This document shows, in pieces, positions 19,649 to 31,442 of a stretch of DNA of 64,000 nt. A model generated the notes under the pieces. The model was not told the DNA's origin. It saw only the letters and a list, made by a program, of their open reading frames with translations, and did not search any database. Each line of letters starts with the position of its first letter. Position 1 is the first letter of the stretch. The DNA comes from Diaporthe sp. PMI_573 (taxonomy: Eukaryota; Ascomycota; Sordariomycetes; Diaporthales; Diaporthaceae), in NCBI GenBank assembly GCA_021399435.1, contig JAJTUP010000135.1, positions 53,033 through 117,032 on the forward strand, read 5' to 3'. Position numbers and translations under genes: made by a program.

Positions 19649-22600
19649 GAAAGTGCTAGTAGTTACCAAGAATGACGGATAACTAGGCTCATGTCAGGCA
19701 TTTTTTTAAAGGGGATGCTTATCGGAGGCCTTGGCAAACTGGTGTTTTTTAAATGACGGAATCTCCCTAAGCCTACGACATCAGGCAGTAATCACTTGAT
19801 TTCACGGTGACGAGCTTGCAGCTACCAAAACATACTCTTGATGAGCTAGCAAATGCGCAGGTGGAAACCATATGCCAATCTATTGGAAATCTCAGATGCA
19901 AAGATGAACTGTACTGACACTAATTCGTATACAGTGTTGCTGTAAAGACGGCCATTACCGTATGCTTGTCCAACTATAGACTGTTCACCAGGCGCCTGGA
20001 CCTATGCTACGCGCCTCTACTTTACATCACTCTGCAGCACTGTATGGCAACACGACACAATTCAGATATATGCCAAAACAAATGCCTCGATTGCACTCGT
20101 CACGAGCTCTATTCCCATCTTGTTGTTGATTGCTTTTCAATATATTTTCCAATTCTACATAACATCCATCCCATAACCAAGATCTTCGTTTCACATGCCA
20201 CATTTCTCAGTCCATCGCCAACTTTGTTTATCAACCTCCGTTAGGGCACTTAGCAGCACCGTTAGGAGCCCAACCGCAGCATGAGAACTGCCGAGTGGCT
20301 GTGCCCGCGTAAATGCGACGCTTCTTTCCAATAGCCACACCGTGATGGCACTGCGTTGTCGTTTGACGCCGTCCCGCTCGCATCTGTTTACTGATGATTG
20401 TGCAAAAAGTGGACTTTATCACATGGACGCTATGGATACTCTTAGGAAACCTCGGGCCGATTTCTTTCCTCCAACTTGGCCGCAGGTCCGCCAGCTGTGG
20501 CGGACCGCCGTTGGAGAGCCGAAGCGAAAACGAAGATAGTCATGAACTGCACAGTGGGAAGAGTGGTTTGGGTCTTTCAAGGGATTGAAGAAGAATGCGG
20601 ATATTCGTATAGACCAGACCGGCTATTGTACAGATAAAAATGGATGGTACACAGATACCTCTGGAATAAGGGCCAAGCCACTTACTAAGCAGCCAAGACC
20701 CTTATTTCTGTTGTACCCGTCTATAAGGGCGTTGCTGGCGTCGTCAGCATGCCCAGCGTTTGCACCATCGCTATCATTGCCGGCTTGAATTCGTGGTGTT
20801 TTGGCCACACCTACTATTGCGCACTCAACTATACACAATTGCACACTCAATTGCACGCTTGAATGCACGCTTTTAAACACTCAATTGCATACTAAATTGT
20901 GCATAATTGCCTAGTTAATAGATACTATGATCTGGGACTGCATTTCCTTCCCGTTGGTCCCCTTGTTGCCCTAATTGCTAAAGCCATTATTACTCTTGTT
21001 GTCAACGTCTGTAGCAGTCAAATCTACTGCTGGAAGCCCGTTGATTATAGCTGTAGCTACTGTGCGCCATGTCTTTGCCGGCAGTATGCTTGGGGCTGTA
21101 TGCATCCGGGGAGGCGCTGATGAAGCTGGCGCCCTGGATCTTATGGCCCCCTCTCGGTGTTTTCGCTTCAGGCGGCATGAAACTTGGTCCTTATCGTCTA
21201 GGGACTGGAGGGTTGTATTATTCCACTTAAAAGCTGAGTTTACGCATTATACAGAAGCCGTTATCACCCTTATCTTATTGCTAGCCTTGCTTCTGAAGCT
21301 TGTGGTGTTGGAGGAGGTCTGATAGGTTAGTACTGCCCTCCTGATATTGCTGAAGATGCCCGTTTTATCTCCTGCAAACGTATTATTATCATAACGCCTT
21401 CCTCTTAGGGAATTTCATTACCACCCCTAACACAAGCGATATTATGGTAAATAGAGCCTTTACTTTAAACGGTAGTAAGAGAGCCGCATACTCTACGAAT
21501 CCTAGCGCGTCGTAAGTATCGAGGCACTAAAGAAACAAATATAAAACAATCCTACATCTGCTAAGACGAAAGTACTCCCAAATGCTGCCAAATAGAAAAA
21601 TAATGTAGCCGGCGATGAAAAGTATGAAACAGTAGTCGTGTTGTCGTGGGTATCGAGTGTTATCGAAGCCGCTTAGCATGTACTCATGACAGCAAACACC
21701 ATCACACAAATTGATAGCTGTCTCTACCTATTGGAATTGTCTGGTACAAGGCGAGTGTGTCGAGGCATCCAGAAGTTTGGTATCGACCAATTGAAAAGCC
21801 TCGCCCCGGCTCAGCAGGGCGTACAAGCCAAGGTTGGAAGAGATGGAAAATCATTCTGTGGTGGAAGAACACTTTAATCTAAGATCGTTAATGTCCTTCC
21901 TCAAGGACCACATCCATCAATAGCAGAAAACCGTCACATCGACCACGTCTGGAACACCTGGAAAATCCGGGGCGGGCCACACCTTCCACCCAGAGCCACC
22001 GGATTCCGCCATCTCCTATCATTTTATCTCTTTAACTTCTAATTCCAGAGAACAAGAGCTATCTATCGCTAGCTACATTGTCTCTTTATCCCTCTTAATG
22101 AGTGGCTTTTTCCTCGTTACCAAATTGAACGGAAAGCCAAGTTTTCGAGGATTGGGTGACTCCAGTTGAATATTCACAAATCCTCTCCGCCGCGCCTACC
22201 ACGAGTCAACGTATCCACATAAACCTGAGCCCCATCTTTTTATGCGCGCATTTCAGGCTGCTCTTGATATTCTGTTTCGATCTGCATATACCATGTTAAT
22301 TGTGCGTTGATTTACTTCACCTTGTATATAGATGTGGTCGAGAAGACAAGAGGGTTGGTTACACACGACGCCTGAAGTCCGAGCTTTTACTTCCTTCTCC
22401 TGTTGAATTATAGCACAACAGTGGCAACAATACGACACCACACAATCACTGCAACTAACCCCCTCTATATGATATTCCTTACGGATCTGGCCACGTCTCC
22501 AGGATTTGTATCTAGGTTCAAAAGTGAGCTATTAGATTAGGATAAAGTCGTCTCAGGCCAAACACTCTCATCCAGCCGCACCCTCAAAAAGCATGGAGTA

Positions 22601-23290
22601 CACAGAGAATGCCACAATCAACATTGCAGCAACAATATTCCGTCATATTGCCTTGTTATTCATGCGATGGACGGTTCGCCCGAGGATTATGCAGACACCA
22701 GCATCCTTCACAGCACAGGCTGACAGGTCTTGTTAAATATAGTTTGCGACGTTATTGATAGAAGAAAAGGATTTGTATAATAGTCCCAAGACCCGTTATA
22801 ATTGTGGTTGAGCAGACTTCAGCCTCTATGGATTCTCATGCTCCCAAATATATACCGTATTCAACATGGGGCTGGTTTGTGATAAGGCCTCCGCGTTAAA
22901 TTTTAATAAGGGAGCGATGTCAAACCGCAGGGCCGGGCCAGCGTCAGACAGGCACAAAGGCAATACCACCCACCCGAGCCAGCAGTCGATAAATGTTGCG
23001 TCTCAAGGGTGGTTCTGAGCACAAATAATTGCTGTGGCAGGCTTCCCAAAGGGGCAAGACGGGCTGTTCCTCGCCTTTCCGTCCCGCGATGCAAACTTTC
23101 GTTGGGCACCGATGACATGGGGGTGCCCAGCTTCCAGCCAACAGGGAGACGCTATCGACGGCAGGATGCATTCTTTTCTTACCCTACGTCTGCACGCCCT
23201 GGCAGCCCTGCACATCCACATCCCATCGTGCAGCTGTGTGGTCTACTAGACTGCATCAAACGAGCGCTGCTAATAAGGGGCCGAGATGCA
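19649..23290. other. 3.6-kb gene-poor interval
   Basis: Numerous short open frames on both strands, none with a recognisable domain or clean intron-exon structure. Points of note: a cysteine-containing minus-strand frame at 20422-20231, a terminus-like GAATGCGGATATTCG at about 20595, and repeated TTGCACACTCAA/TGCACGCTTGAA words at 20820-20895. I cannot support any gene here. Confidence 0.5.
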
Positions 23291-24267
23291 CCTGGACATG
23301 CCGTTACCACACTCGGAAATGTTGTTGGTAAATTCTCGTTCTGCGATGGCACGCACGGTCACGTCAGTAATGTTAGCTTTTGTGATCTCGACAGATGGAT
23401 TGAGGTAGTTGAAGATGTCTCGAAGATCTTGATCGTTGACGATCGAGAAGGATTGGTTAGAATTGACAATCCAGTTGACAAGTTTCTGCTGGAATACAGT
23501 TTTGTCGAAACGTTTGATCAGCGTATTGATCAAATCTTGTTCCTTCGGCTCCGTGGGGTTCAACTGTAGGATTGTTGCAATGGACTGATGTGCTTTCTCA
23601 GATGCCTTTGCAGGCTTTTGCCTCTTGCCCGTCGGATCCATGATGCCATTGTGGTCCGTGTACAGGTGACCCTCAGCGTTCTGCAACCCTTTGATGGCAT
23701 AACTCTTTGGCCTCGGCCGCTTTTGCTTGATGCAAAGACAACACACCCATCGGCGTTCCCCCTTCTGGGCATGCTGGATATCGTAGCCGAATTGATATAC
23801 CCATTGACGCACTTGGCCGTCTCTCTCCGTCAAGGTCCAGCCTTTGTAGAGCTGAAAGAGCCGTTGATTGTCTTCTTCTGTACGTTCTGGAACGGGCGTG
23901 GTTGACTTGGTAGGATGGAAGGTGGCCATTTCGATTTGAGGTAGTAAGGTCGTAACAGTAAAACCTCCCAGAATAGACTTGTTTAACTTTGTGTACGGAT
24001 AAAACGGGGTGGAAAATCGCTTTTATTTTGTTGTTGTGGGCGATCGAAGGTACTTAGGGTATGCGCTATTTCACAAGGAAATCCAGGTATTTTCAAACCC
24101 CACCAAAAATGTCCATTCCTTTCCACAATTTCCACATATGGAACATGTGGAAGGGGCTCCGTGGCGTGGATATGGAAATGCAGAAGCCCGCGTGGAATGG
24201 AATGGAATGGATATGGATCCACATTATGGATCCATATGTGGATTTCGTGGTATGGATTTGAACGCTG
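23270..24267 (-). mobile_element. hAT transposase 5' fragment with terminal region
   Basis: The frame 23929-23270 encodes a hAT N-terminus. It has a BED finger (RRWVCCLCIKQ ... GHLYTDH) and the helical linker LINTLIKRFDKTVFQQKLVN, then VNSNQSFSIVNDQDLRDIFN, ending at REFTNN where homology stops (about 23320). Upstream (23960-24267) is the presumptive 5' terminal region, rich in TGGAA and ATGGAT words and palindromes (ATATGGATCCACATTATGG). The element end may be CAGCGTTCAAATCCATACC, starting at 24267 on the minus strand. Catalytic and dimerisation domains are absent. Same broad family as the 12.1-kb copy. Confidence 0.75.
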
Positions 24268-25536
24268 GGTTTCATTATTCACCAAGCTCGTGTCAGAGTC
24301 GTTGAAAAGGGTTCAGGTTCGCATTCCTGGGCTTTGGGGTCCTGCATTAACTCCTGAAGTTCAACGCCAAGTGCGGGTGAGTTCTGCAACTGAGCGGGCT
24401 AGGGAAGGATGTCGCGCCATCCCACACCCGCCGCCATACCATCACGTACTCGCCACGCGCCAGGCACAGCGGAGTGACTGTTGGGTAGTTTCTGGACGTC
24501 CCCGATGTCTGTACAATCACACCCACATGGTGCGGGTTTTACACCGCGTTCTGGCGCTCCGCGATGCGCTGCATTAACTTGAACTAAACATGTTTATATA
24601 CATGTCTTGTATCTATCATGAGCCGAGCTCTGCATATGCAGTTGGATCGCCAGGGCAGAGCCGGAAGTCGTCCTCTTAGTGTACCAGCCAGTTTTCGGCA
24701 TCGCGGATTGAATGAATTTTGTGCCGTATTCAGCTTTACCTGCTCTTGAAATACAAAATTGACGTTCACAAGTAAAATAACTGAACGAAGGTTTTTCCAG
24801 CAAAGGCGGTTTTCAGACACATCGTGATTATTATCTCCCGGACCTTAAAGATGCAGTGGATCCGACCAGTAGGCAGTCTAAATCCATCGAGAGGAAGTTT
24901 AGACTGAGAATAAACACTAAAAGGAGAACTAGGGGTGGTATATGGTGAGGATGCGTGGCTGTGGGGCTGGCGTGGTGAGGTTGGCATGATAGCACTCAGT
25001 ATGCGCAGCTGCAGAAATCTGACAGCTGCAAAACGTATAGTGAATAAACGGCTCGGCCCAGGCAACTCAAACTCGGGATGGGAATCAAATACGACGTAGC
25101 CGATGTGATGGTGAAGTTTGAGGCCCTGATCATGTTTGCTCGCCCGGCAACGGAGTATTTTTTGAGCACCGCATCAACTCGCGATCCTGCGCCATTTGCT
25201 CTCAGACTCGCAGGTGGCGACCCCTCCTCATCCCCTTGTCAGACGACGATGGCCAATAAAATCGCGAGATTAAATTGTAAAGAGAAAAGTGAGGCAGTGC
25301 AGGGGGAGCCCCGGCGCAAGCCGGGGTGTTGTCGGGATGGCACGGGATTCGGGCTCGGAATTCAGAAGCCACCGGAGAGTCTGAGCTAGCTGAGTCTACT
25401 AACAACCACTTTCAGGCTCGGCCGGGACAAAAAAACGCGCACTCGCATTACGTCACCCCCACCAAAATACCCTCTTCCGCATTCCAACCCCCCAACTTCA
25501 ACACCCTCTAACATTCCAACGGAATTTTTTTACACG
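24268..25536. other. intergenic, nothing recognised
   Basis: Short frames only. The last ~40 bases before 25537 lead into the mariner fragment. No repeat or gene can be supported. Confidence 0.45.
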
Positions 25537-25851
25537 ATGGTGATTGCACACAACGATACGCCGAAAAAGAATCGATTGATCGGTGCAGTGCAATTTGCAG
25601 ATTCTCTGCAAACGCGCCATTTCCGGAGCGATATCTTCCGACAGTTCGGATTCCGCAAGAGTGCTGGCTGGCGTACCCTTCGTGAGTCACATACTGATCA
25701 CCGTACCTTCAACAACGCCTTCAAGGAGACTCGTGAGCGCCCGAGAGCTCTCTTAGACGAAGCCCTCATAATCTACCCACTCCACTCGAGCAGCGAGTGG
25801 ATTGAGTGGAGTGGCTTTCAACCCTGCATCTGCTACAGGTCTAAACACTAG
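25537..25851 (+). mobile_element. solo N-terminal helix-turn-helix of a Tc1/mariner (impala-type) transposase
   Basis: Open frame of 104 codons. Residues 9-55 (KKNRLIGAVQFADSLQTRHF, then SDIFRQFGFRKSAGWRTLRE) match the DNA-binding region of fungal mariner transposases, followed by a short KETRERPRALLDEAL like their linker. The frame then enters a 38-bp palindrome and ends; no DDE catalytic domain follows. Truncated copy, or possibly a retained DNA-binding domain. An AT-rich ATTTTTTTACACG leader precedes the ATG. Confidence 0.55.
25777..25814. repeat. 38-bp imperfect palindrome
   Basis: CCACTCCACTCG at the left and GAGTGGATTGAGTGGAGTGG at the right can pair, with a short CAGC loop region. It lies where the mariner homology breaks off and may be an excision scar or part of a small inserted element. 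Confidence 0.6.
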
Positions 25852-26793
25852 ATGGACACACTTCTTTCCGCCTATTTCCCTTCGTCTCATAGTACCACAC
25901 GCCTGTTCCCTTTCTTTCCGAGGCCATCACAGATTGTTATTACCATACTAGATAGCTATTGAAGAAAAACTTTGTCTACCCAGCGAATGGTAATGCTGGA
26001 TTTGTGCTGTTTTCTGGGTGCCCGGCCCCAGAGTATGTATAGGTTCGTCTAGCGATTTGAATGTGGCCATAGTGATAATCTTGGGTTGAATTAATACCCA
26101 AATTGTCCACCTCTATATCATACTCAGCCGCGGCAGCAATACTGGAGGCCAGAATACTGTATGCTGAAGGGTATTGCTGCAAGGAAGGTGTTTCTTTAAT
26201 TATCACTAATAAACAGCAGATACCGTAGCGTATGTCAACCCTTGATAATGTACAAGGCACAAAGTACAAAATATAAAATCCATACCTGTTCGGTACTATA
26301 GTTTGTATATGGTAAATTGGCAGCAAGAGCATAATAATGGGAGGTCAGCAGTTTGGCATAGGCTATCGTCCTTGGGAGGGCAAGAGCCAGGTGAAGAGGA
26401 ACCACGGACAAGATTCAGAAAGCTCGACGAGATCACGCATCCAGGCACGGCCGGTTCACCAAATGAGAAATCTATTGGCTATTTTGTCCCTCTTAACACC
26501 CGACAGAACGTCATCTCTCGATTACGATCGCACACAACACCACCACTAGTAATAGCAGCAACAATACTAACAACCTCAGTCGTCAACAAAGTCTTGAGAT
26601 GCGGACTGTACAAATATTCAGCCTTGCTCAAGGGAATCAAATCCATCCCGTCCTGTAAAAGGTCCATGTAGAGACGTGAAGCGACAGTTGGCGGTGCCGT
26701 AAGTAATAGAACAGGGTGAAATGTGACAAAAAAACCAAGGACAAATAATGGCGAGCGCACGAAACATGGATATCTTGACGCGTTTGCCCCAGC
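25852..26793. other. intergenic, nothing recognised
   Basis: Only a 122-codon plus-strand frame (26303-26671) without recognisable features. The right part is the 3' flank of the perilipin gene. Confidence 0.45.
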
Positions 26794-27768
26794 TCAAGCG
26801 CACCTGGATGGTCCAGCAACAACATCGTCTTCGGAGCTCGACGTCATCTTCAGCCTCGATGGTGTCTTCTTCTTCGCAGTGGGCTTCTTCGCTGACGCAC
26901 GCGGGGGTCGCCACTTTGCGAAGTCCCGAGAGTCCTCGGGCGGGGGATTGTATAGAGGATTGTAGGTACTGTTTGGGTCGGTAACAGTTTCTCCGCGGTG
27001 CGAATCGTCGGAATCGGAGGCTATGGCATCGGCCACGATCCACACATAATTGTTGTTGACCTTGTTGTCCACAGCATTATGAGCCTCCTCCTTCTTCGTG
27101 CTCAGGATATCACCAATGAATCTGACAGTTTCGCCGGTGAGGACGAGAGCAGTAGCGAGGGCAGCCTTGCCGGTGGAGATCAGTACGAAGCCGGAGTCAT
27201 TGCCACCGTTAGCCTTCTTGTACTCGCTGGAGTAGGTGCTCAAGACATGGTCGCGGCCCTCGAGACCCTTGTGGTATGGGAACAGGACGAGGCCCTTAGT
27301 ATCGGTGTACAGATCGTTGGTGGGCTTCTTGACGGCGGGGAAGCGCTCATCGAGCTTTGTCAGGGCCTTGTCGCCGAAGTCGTCTGCCTTCTTGACGTAG
27401 GGCTGGACATATTGGTAGGGGCCGTTGAAGTAGGGCATGATGAGAGCGGCAAAGGTCTGGTAGGCCGAGTCGCCGAGCTGGATGGACTTTGCGCCGTAAG
27501 GGTTCGACTTGAAGGTCTCAATGTCATCATGGACAATGTGGTAACCGTACAGGTGCTTTGTTGAGTTAGCTTTGGCTCTAAACACGGGAGACTCGCGGAA
27601 AAAGGCAGGCTTCGTGCACAAAGCGGTTCAGCGCAACCGGCCTGCTGAACTGGTTTCCGCTGTAGACGTACAGGGGAAGTTGGTGACGGCTCGCTGCAAA
27701 GGAAAGATGATGTTTACCTTCAGGAATGAAGACCGCGGTACATCGCCGTTGACTTGAGGTGCCGACAT
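26794..27768 (-). CDS. perilipin-like lipid-droplet protein (MPL1/CAP20 family)
   Basis: Predicted 270-residue protein, exon 1 27768-27718 (MSAPQVNGDVPRSSFLK) and exon 2 27555-26794, with a 162-nt intron (GTAAAC...GCTAACTCAACAAAG). Family landmarks are DIETFKSNPYGAKSIQLGDS, AYQTFAALIMPYFNGPYQYV, KKADDFGDKALTKLDERFPA and FPYHKGLEGRDHV. MPL1/CAP20 proteins coat fungal lipid droplets and protect triacylglycerol stores used, for example, for appressorial turgor. The C-terminal ~60 residues are longer than usual: a Ser/Asp-rich stretch and a basic tail (RASAKKPTAKKKTPSRLK) ending in an acidic SSSEDD. The frame is clean with good splice sites; it is one of the few clearly intact genes here. Confidence 0.85.
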
Positions 27769-28345
27769 TGTGGGATGTGGGCTTTGCTGACGTGACGACA
27801 GTGGGGTGGACCGGATTGGGATGCGAGGTAGCAAGGGACGAGATCTGACTCGTATATGGAAAGGTCGATTGAGATCTGACAAGCTGATGAGGGTGTGTGG
27901 GTGTGCGTGTGTGTGCGTTTCAAAGCCACAGAGCGGGTGTTGTGAAGCTTGTTCTAAGTTCTGACTCGTGATCTGTGATGATGCGGAGGGGAAAATGTCG
28001 AAGGTAGAAGAGAGTGGGGGAGAAGGTTGAGAGCAAAGCGCGTGCGAGTGCTTGCGTGCGTGGGTGTGTTGAGTGAGCAAAGGGGTACGGTTGATATGTG
28101 AGACTAGGACGGGCAGGACACGAACTTGAAAGCAGGAGGGGGGAAGAGAAGGGGAGGTCTTGGGAAAGAGACGGCGGGTGGTGGAATAGAAGCTAAAAAG
28201 AAGGAGGGCGTTCCTTTTCCTGCCCCAGTGCTGCCAGAGCCACAGGCTTCTTGTGCGGTTATCGAGTGGACTGACCCTATGCGCGCCGCTCCCAACATCA
28301 ATGGGAGACTCAGAAAAAATGTCAGATAAGGAAAGCACGAAGAGC
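27769..28345 (-). promoter_or_regulatory. perilipin gene promoter/leader with pyrimidine-rich tract
   Basis: On the minus strand the region upstream of the ATG is strongly CT-rich, most markedly at 28190-28125, as in highly expressed fungal genes where transcription starts just after such tracts. No TATA box is evident. Repeated GTGTG (CACAC) words occur at 27893-27915. No other gene is supportable in 28346-29250. Confidence 0.4.
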
Positions 28346-29253
28346 TAGCATGTGAGAGAGGAGGTACTTACTGGTACCAGCCTAGAGTCTTATGTAACGG
28401 AGTACCAGCTTTGTACTCTTGGACATCACCGCCCGAGAAGGGGGGAAAGACTGGCAGCTGGAATGGGACAGAAGCAGACAGAACGGAGCGAGGGAGCACC
28501 ATCTCTCTAACTCCGTACTGGCCTTTGGCCAAGCTCGCACTTTCCTTCCTGGCATTCCTGGCCGTCTTAAACTCATCTGCTGCTATTGCAGCACCATTAC
28601 CAGAAGTGTTCATCGGTCGAAAGCATCTGCGCGTTGCCAGAGCCTCTATCACATTACGCACATCCGCAGAGGTACATGAGCATACATCCTGAACGCTTTG
28701 GTGGGGCTTGCCGTTGCTCTGTAAAAAAAGAAAAGCTACCAGGCCAGGGCCCCCTTACCCCCCAAGAACCCTGTTCTGATGCCTGTCCAAAGCATGTGAA
28801 AGATGGCTTCGAGCTTGCTCTGCCTCCACCACTCGTGCATATGTCCGACAAACAGACTTTGGCAGCAATTGGCTTCTCCCGATCGAAACCCTCATTCGAA
28901 TTGGCTGTGCCGCTTCACCCTTCACTGCCCACATTTATTGCGTGACATTCATTTCCTTGACGCCGAGGAATCCGTCAACCTCCTTGACGTCACTTTTAAA
29001 GTCGAGTAGGGGTAACGGCAATCATCCTTGCCGCATTTCCCTTTGATCCCACAAACGGACTTCACCACACAACCTGGAATTGTTTGATCGCTGCAGGCGT
29101 CAAGCTTAAAAGATTCCCTACCCCTCGCCACTTTCTCTTCACAACTTACCAGCTTCTCACTCCGGTCTCACGTTTTCAGTTTCAATAAAATCATCTCCTT
29201 CTTAAAGCCAAGTAAAGTCGCAAAGTGATAGCCGAAGCCTCGGAAGTATCATA

Positions 29254-30305
29254 AGTCTACCCCCCTATCCCGGACACTCTAATTAGCCGCCCCGGAATTC
29301 AACACACTCAATTCAATTAACTATTCCTCATCCAATACAACTACTTCTATACAGCCTTCTGGCTCACTAGTTAAATCGACATCTCTCTCTTCGCTGCTGC
29401 TTTCATATTTTTTATCCGTTGCATTTTGAGCCCTCTGGATAGCCTCGATGTCTGCAAACTTCGAATTCGGACTCAATTCAACCTTCCTTCTTTTCTGTGG
29501 CCTTATAGCCTCTAGCTGAGCTTCCAGTGCCTCAACCCGTTGCAGTGTATTAGCCAGTAGGGTATCCTTCTCATCAAAGCCTTTCGTTATCTTTCTAAAC
29601 AACCTCCGTTGAGTTGGCGTAGTGGAAGTCTGGCTGTTGAATTGTACTAGCTGTTGTTGAAGGTCTCTAGCCTTTCTGGGGGTTATCCAGACTGCTTGAT
29701 CCTTTCGTGAAGGGCTTTCAGACGTAGCCCTAAGTCCCTTCGAGCCTTGGATAGTCGATTTAGCTAGCTGGTCCTTCCTTTTCTGACTGTTCTCGAGGAG
29801 AAGAGGGCTGAGTAGCGGCTTTGCTAGAGAGACTGGCCATAGACCAGTAGCCTTCCACCCAGACTTAATATTTTGACTAGACAGGCCTTCCAGACGTGCG
29901 AGGCGGTAATTCTCGAGGAATATCTTCTTTCCAGCTATTGTTGTATCACCCCATTGGCCCAGATTACCTAGCCGTCTGCGATAGGCCCTCTTTAGAGAGG
30001 AAAAGACTCCGAGATCGAGAGGTTGAAGGACGTGAGAGGAATGAGGAGGCAAATAGAGCAATAGTATATTATTCTGAAAGCACTGCCACATAAATTCCGT
30101 TGTTATATGGCTTCTGTGGCCGTCCATAATGAGTAGTCGCTTCTCGGAGGGATCTGTAGGCTGGGTATTAGGAATGAAGACTTTCTGGAGCCATTCAACA
30201 GCCACTTCGTTATTAGTCCATGCATTTGCTGTTGCTGTGAACTGCCAGCCTTCGTACAGATTCAAATCTGTTGGAAACCACTGCTTTTGGACCGTTTTCC
30301 CCTTA
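29254..30305 (-). mobile_element. Fot1/pogo-type transposase, 5'-truncated
   Basis: The minus-strand frame ending at 29321 encodes the C-terminal two-thirds of a pogo-superfamily DDE transposase. Landmarks are SIFKGKTVQKQWFPTDLNLY, the aspartate block RLLIMDGHRSH, YLPPHSSHVLQPLDLGVFSS with the third acidic residue, and a long coiled basic tail. The DNA-binding helices and first catalytic aspartate are missing: homology begins exactly at about 30305, where metallo-beta-lactamase sequence takes over. The 3' terminus is probably AGTCTACCCCCCTATCCCGG starting at 29254, preceded by a TA dinucleotide. The 5' terminus is gone. Confidence 0.85.
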
Positions 30306-30785
30306 AAGATACTGGGCCCCCGGGAAACAGTGGACCTCCGAGCTGGGGGTCGTAACTTCCGCGTAACCGGAACCCCGTGCATCCACCTGCCTGGCGGCGA
30401 GTGCACGGGTTTTATGGTCGAGTGCGAGGAGTTTGGCGTGGGCTCCGATGGGAAACCGAATGCCATCTACTTCTCTGGCGACACGATCTACGTTGAGGAG
30501 GCTGCCCGGGGCCTGCGAAAGAAATGGAACGTTGTAGTTGCGCTGATGAACCTCGGCAGAGTCAAGATACCATTTCCGGAAGAGAAGCTGCAGATTACGA
30601 TGGATGGAGCGCAGGCAGCGAAGCTGTTCCGAGAGATTATAGCAGAGGTGCTTATTCCGATGCATTTTGAGTCATGGGGTCATTTCACTCAGTTTGGTGG
30701 TGAGTTGAAGGAGATCTTTAAGCAGGAGGGGTTGGAGGAGAGTGTCCGTTGGTTGGAGCCTAGCGTGGAAAGAAAGATCATTTAG
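30306..30785 (+). pseudogene. metallo-beta-lactamase-fold hydrolase, 3' fragment
   Basis: The plus-strand frame encodes the C-terminal ~155 residues of an MBL-fold hydrolase of the UlaG-like group: TGTPCIHLPGGECTGFMVEC, AIYFSGDTIYVEEAARGL, the LTM-like helix TMDGAQAAKLF, and the terminal metal-ligand region LIPMHFESWGHFTQFGGELK. The N-terminal HxHxDH metal site is missing because the sequence starts at the Fot1 junction. The frame can be extended 5' only through transposon sequence. Truncated and not expected to be active. Confidence 0.75.
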
Positions 30786-31442
30786 ACCTGACTGCTACGC
30801 GGGCGACATATCATAAGTTCAATGGGAAATTGAAGTATGCAGTGCAAACGTAAGAATGAGACTGCCAGTCTATCAAAGGTTCAACATTTGCAAGAGTAGC
30901 CTTTCATAGATACATATTGACATATATTGAACTTCCGCGGCTTACAGGTATTACAATGTTGAGAGGCACTTGAGATAAGTCACTCCAAACTTTCAAACAT
31001 TAGCAGAAAAGGTTCCCGAAGCTACAGGAATACGTATGCCTCAAAAGATACTTCGGTGGCCCCACTCTTCTTCAGAACATCTATTGCCCAGAGGCGGAAC
31101 AGGCATGGACACATACTCGACAGAGAAATCACGGGTCAAAGGTGGTGGTCAAGTTCGGCTAAGCGCGTCGTCAGACAAAACTTTGCTTATTGTCGAGGTA
31201 CTTAGAGTAATTCATGATAACAGTCAGACTGAATCAAAAGGATGATTCGGCCGTCACTTGGCCCTCAACTCATGGTGGCTGCTTTGCTTTTCGACCTTGA
31301 TGTGGCGATGCAGCTTGCTCTTGCTGGGTGATTCGACCACAGATAAAGCCACTCATTGATTTCGTGACAGTATCATCATTGAGGCCGACGCTTGATCCAA
31401 GTTCCCACTCCAATGAAGCTTTTTTTTGTACCATTATTGATC
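30786..31442. other. intergenic, nothing recognised
   Basis: No gene or repeat supported. Confidence 0.45.

Noticed and set aside
19202..19669. 155-codon minus-strand frame
   Set aside because: Antisense to the sulfotransferase; no domain of its own.
20231..20422. small cysteine-containing minus-strand frame, considered as a secreted effector
   Set aside because: No signal peptide, few cysteines and no paired pattern.
22903..23221. overlapping cysteine-rich minus-strand frames
   Set aside because: Three frames of the same stretch look equally coding-like, and none has a domain or start context.
26998..27564. 188-codon plus-strand frame
   Set aside because: Exactly antisense to the perilipin exon, with Gly/Val-rich shadow composition. 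The minus-strand gene has domain matches and splice sites.
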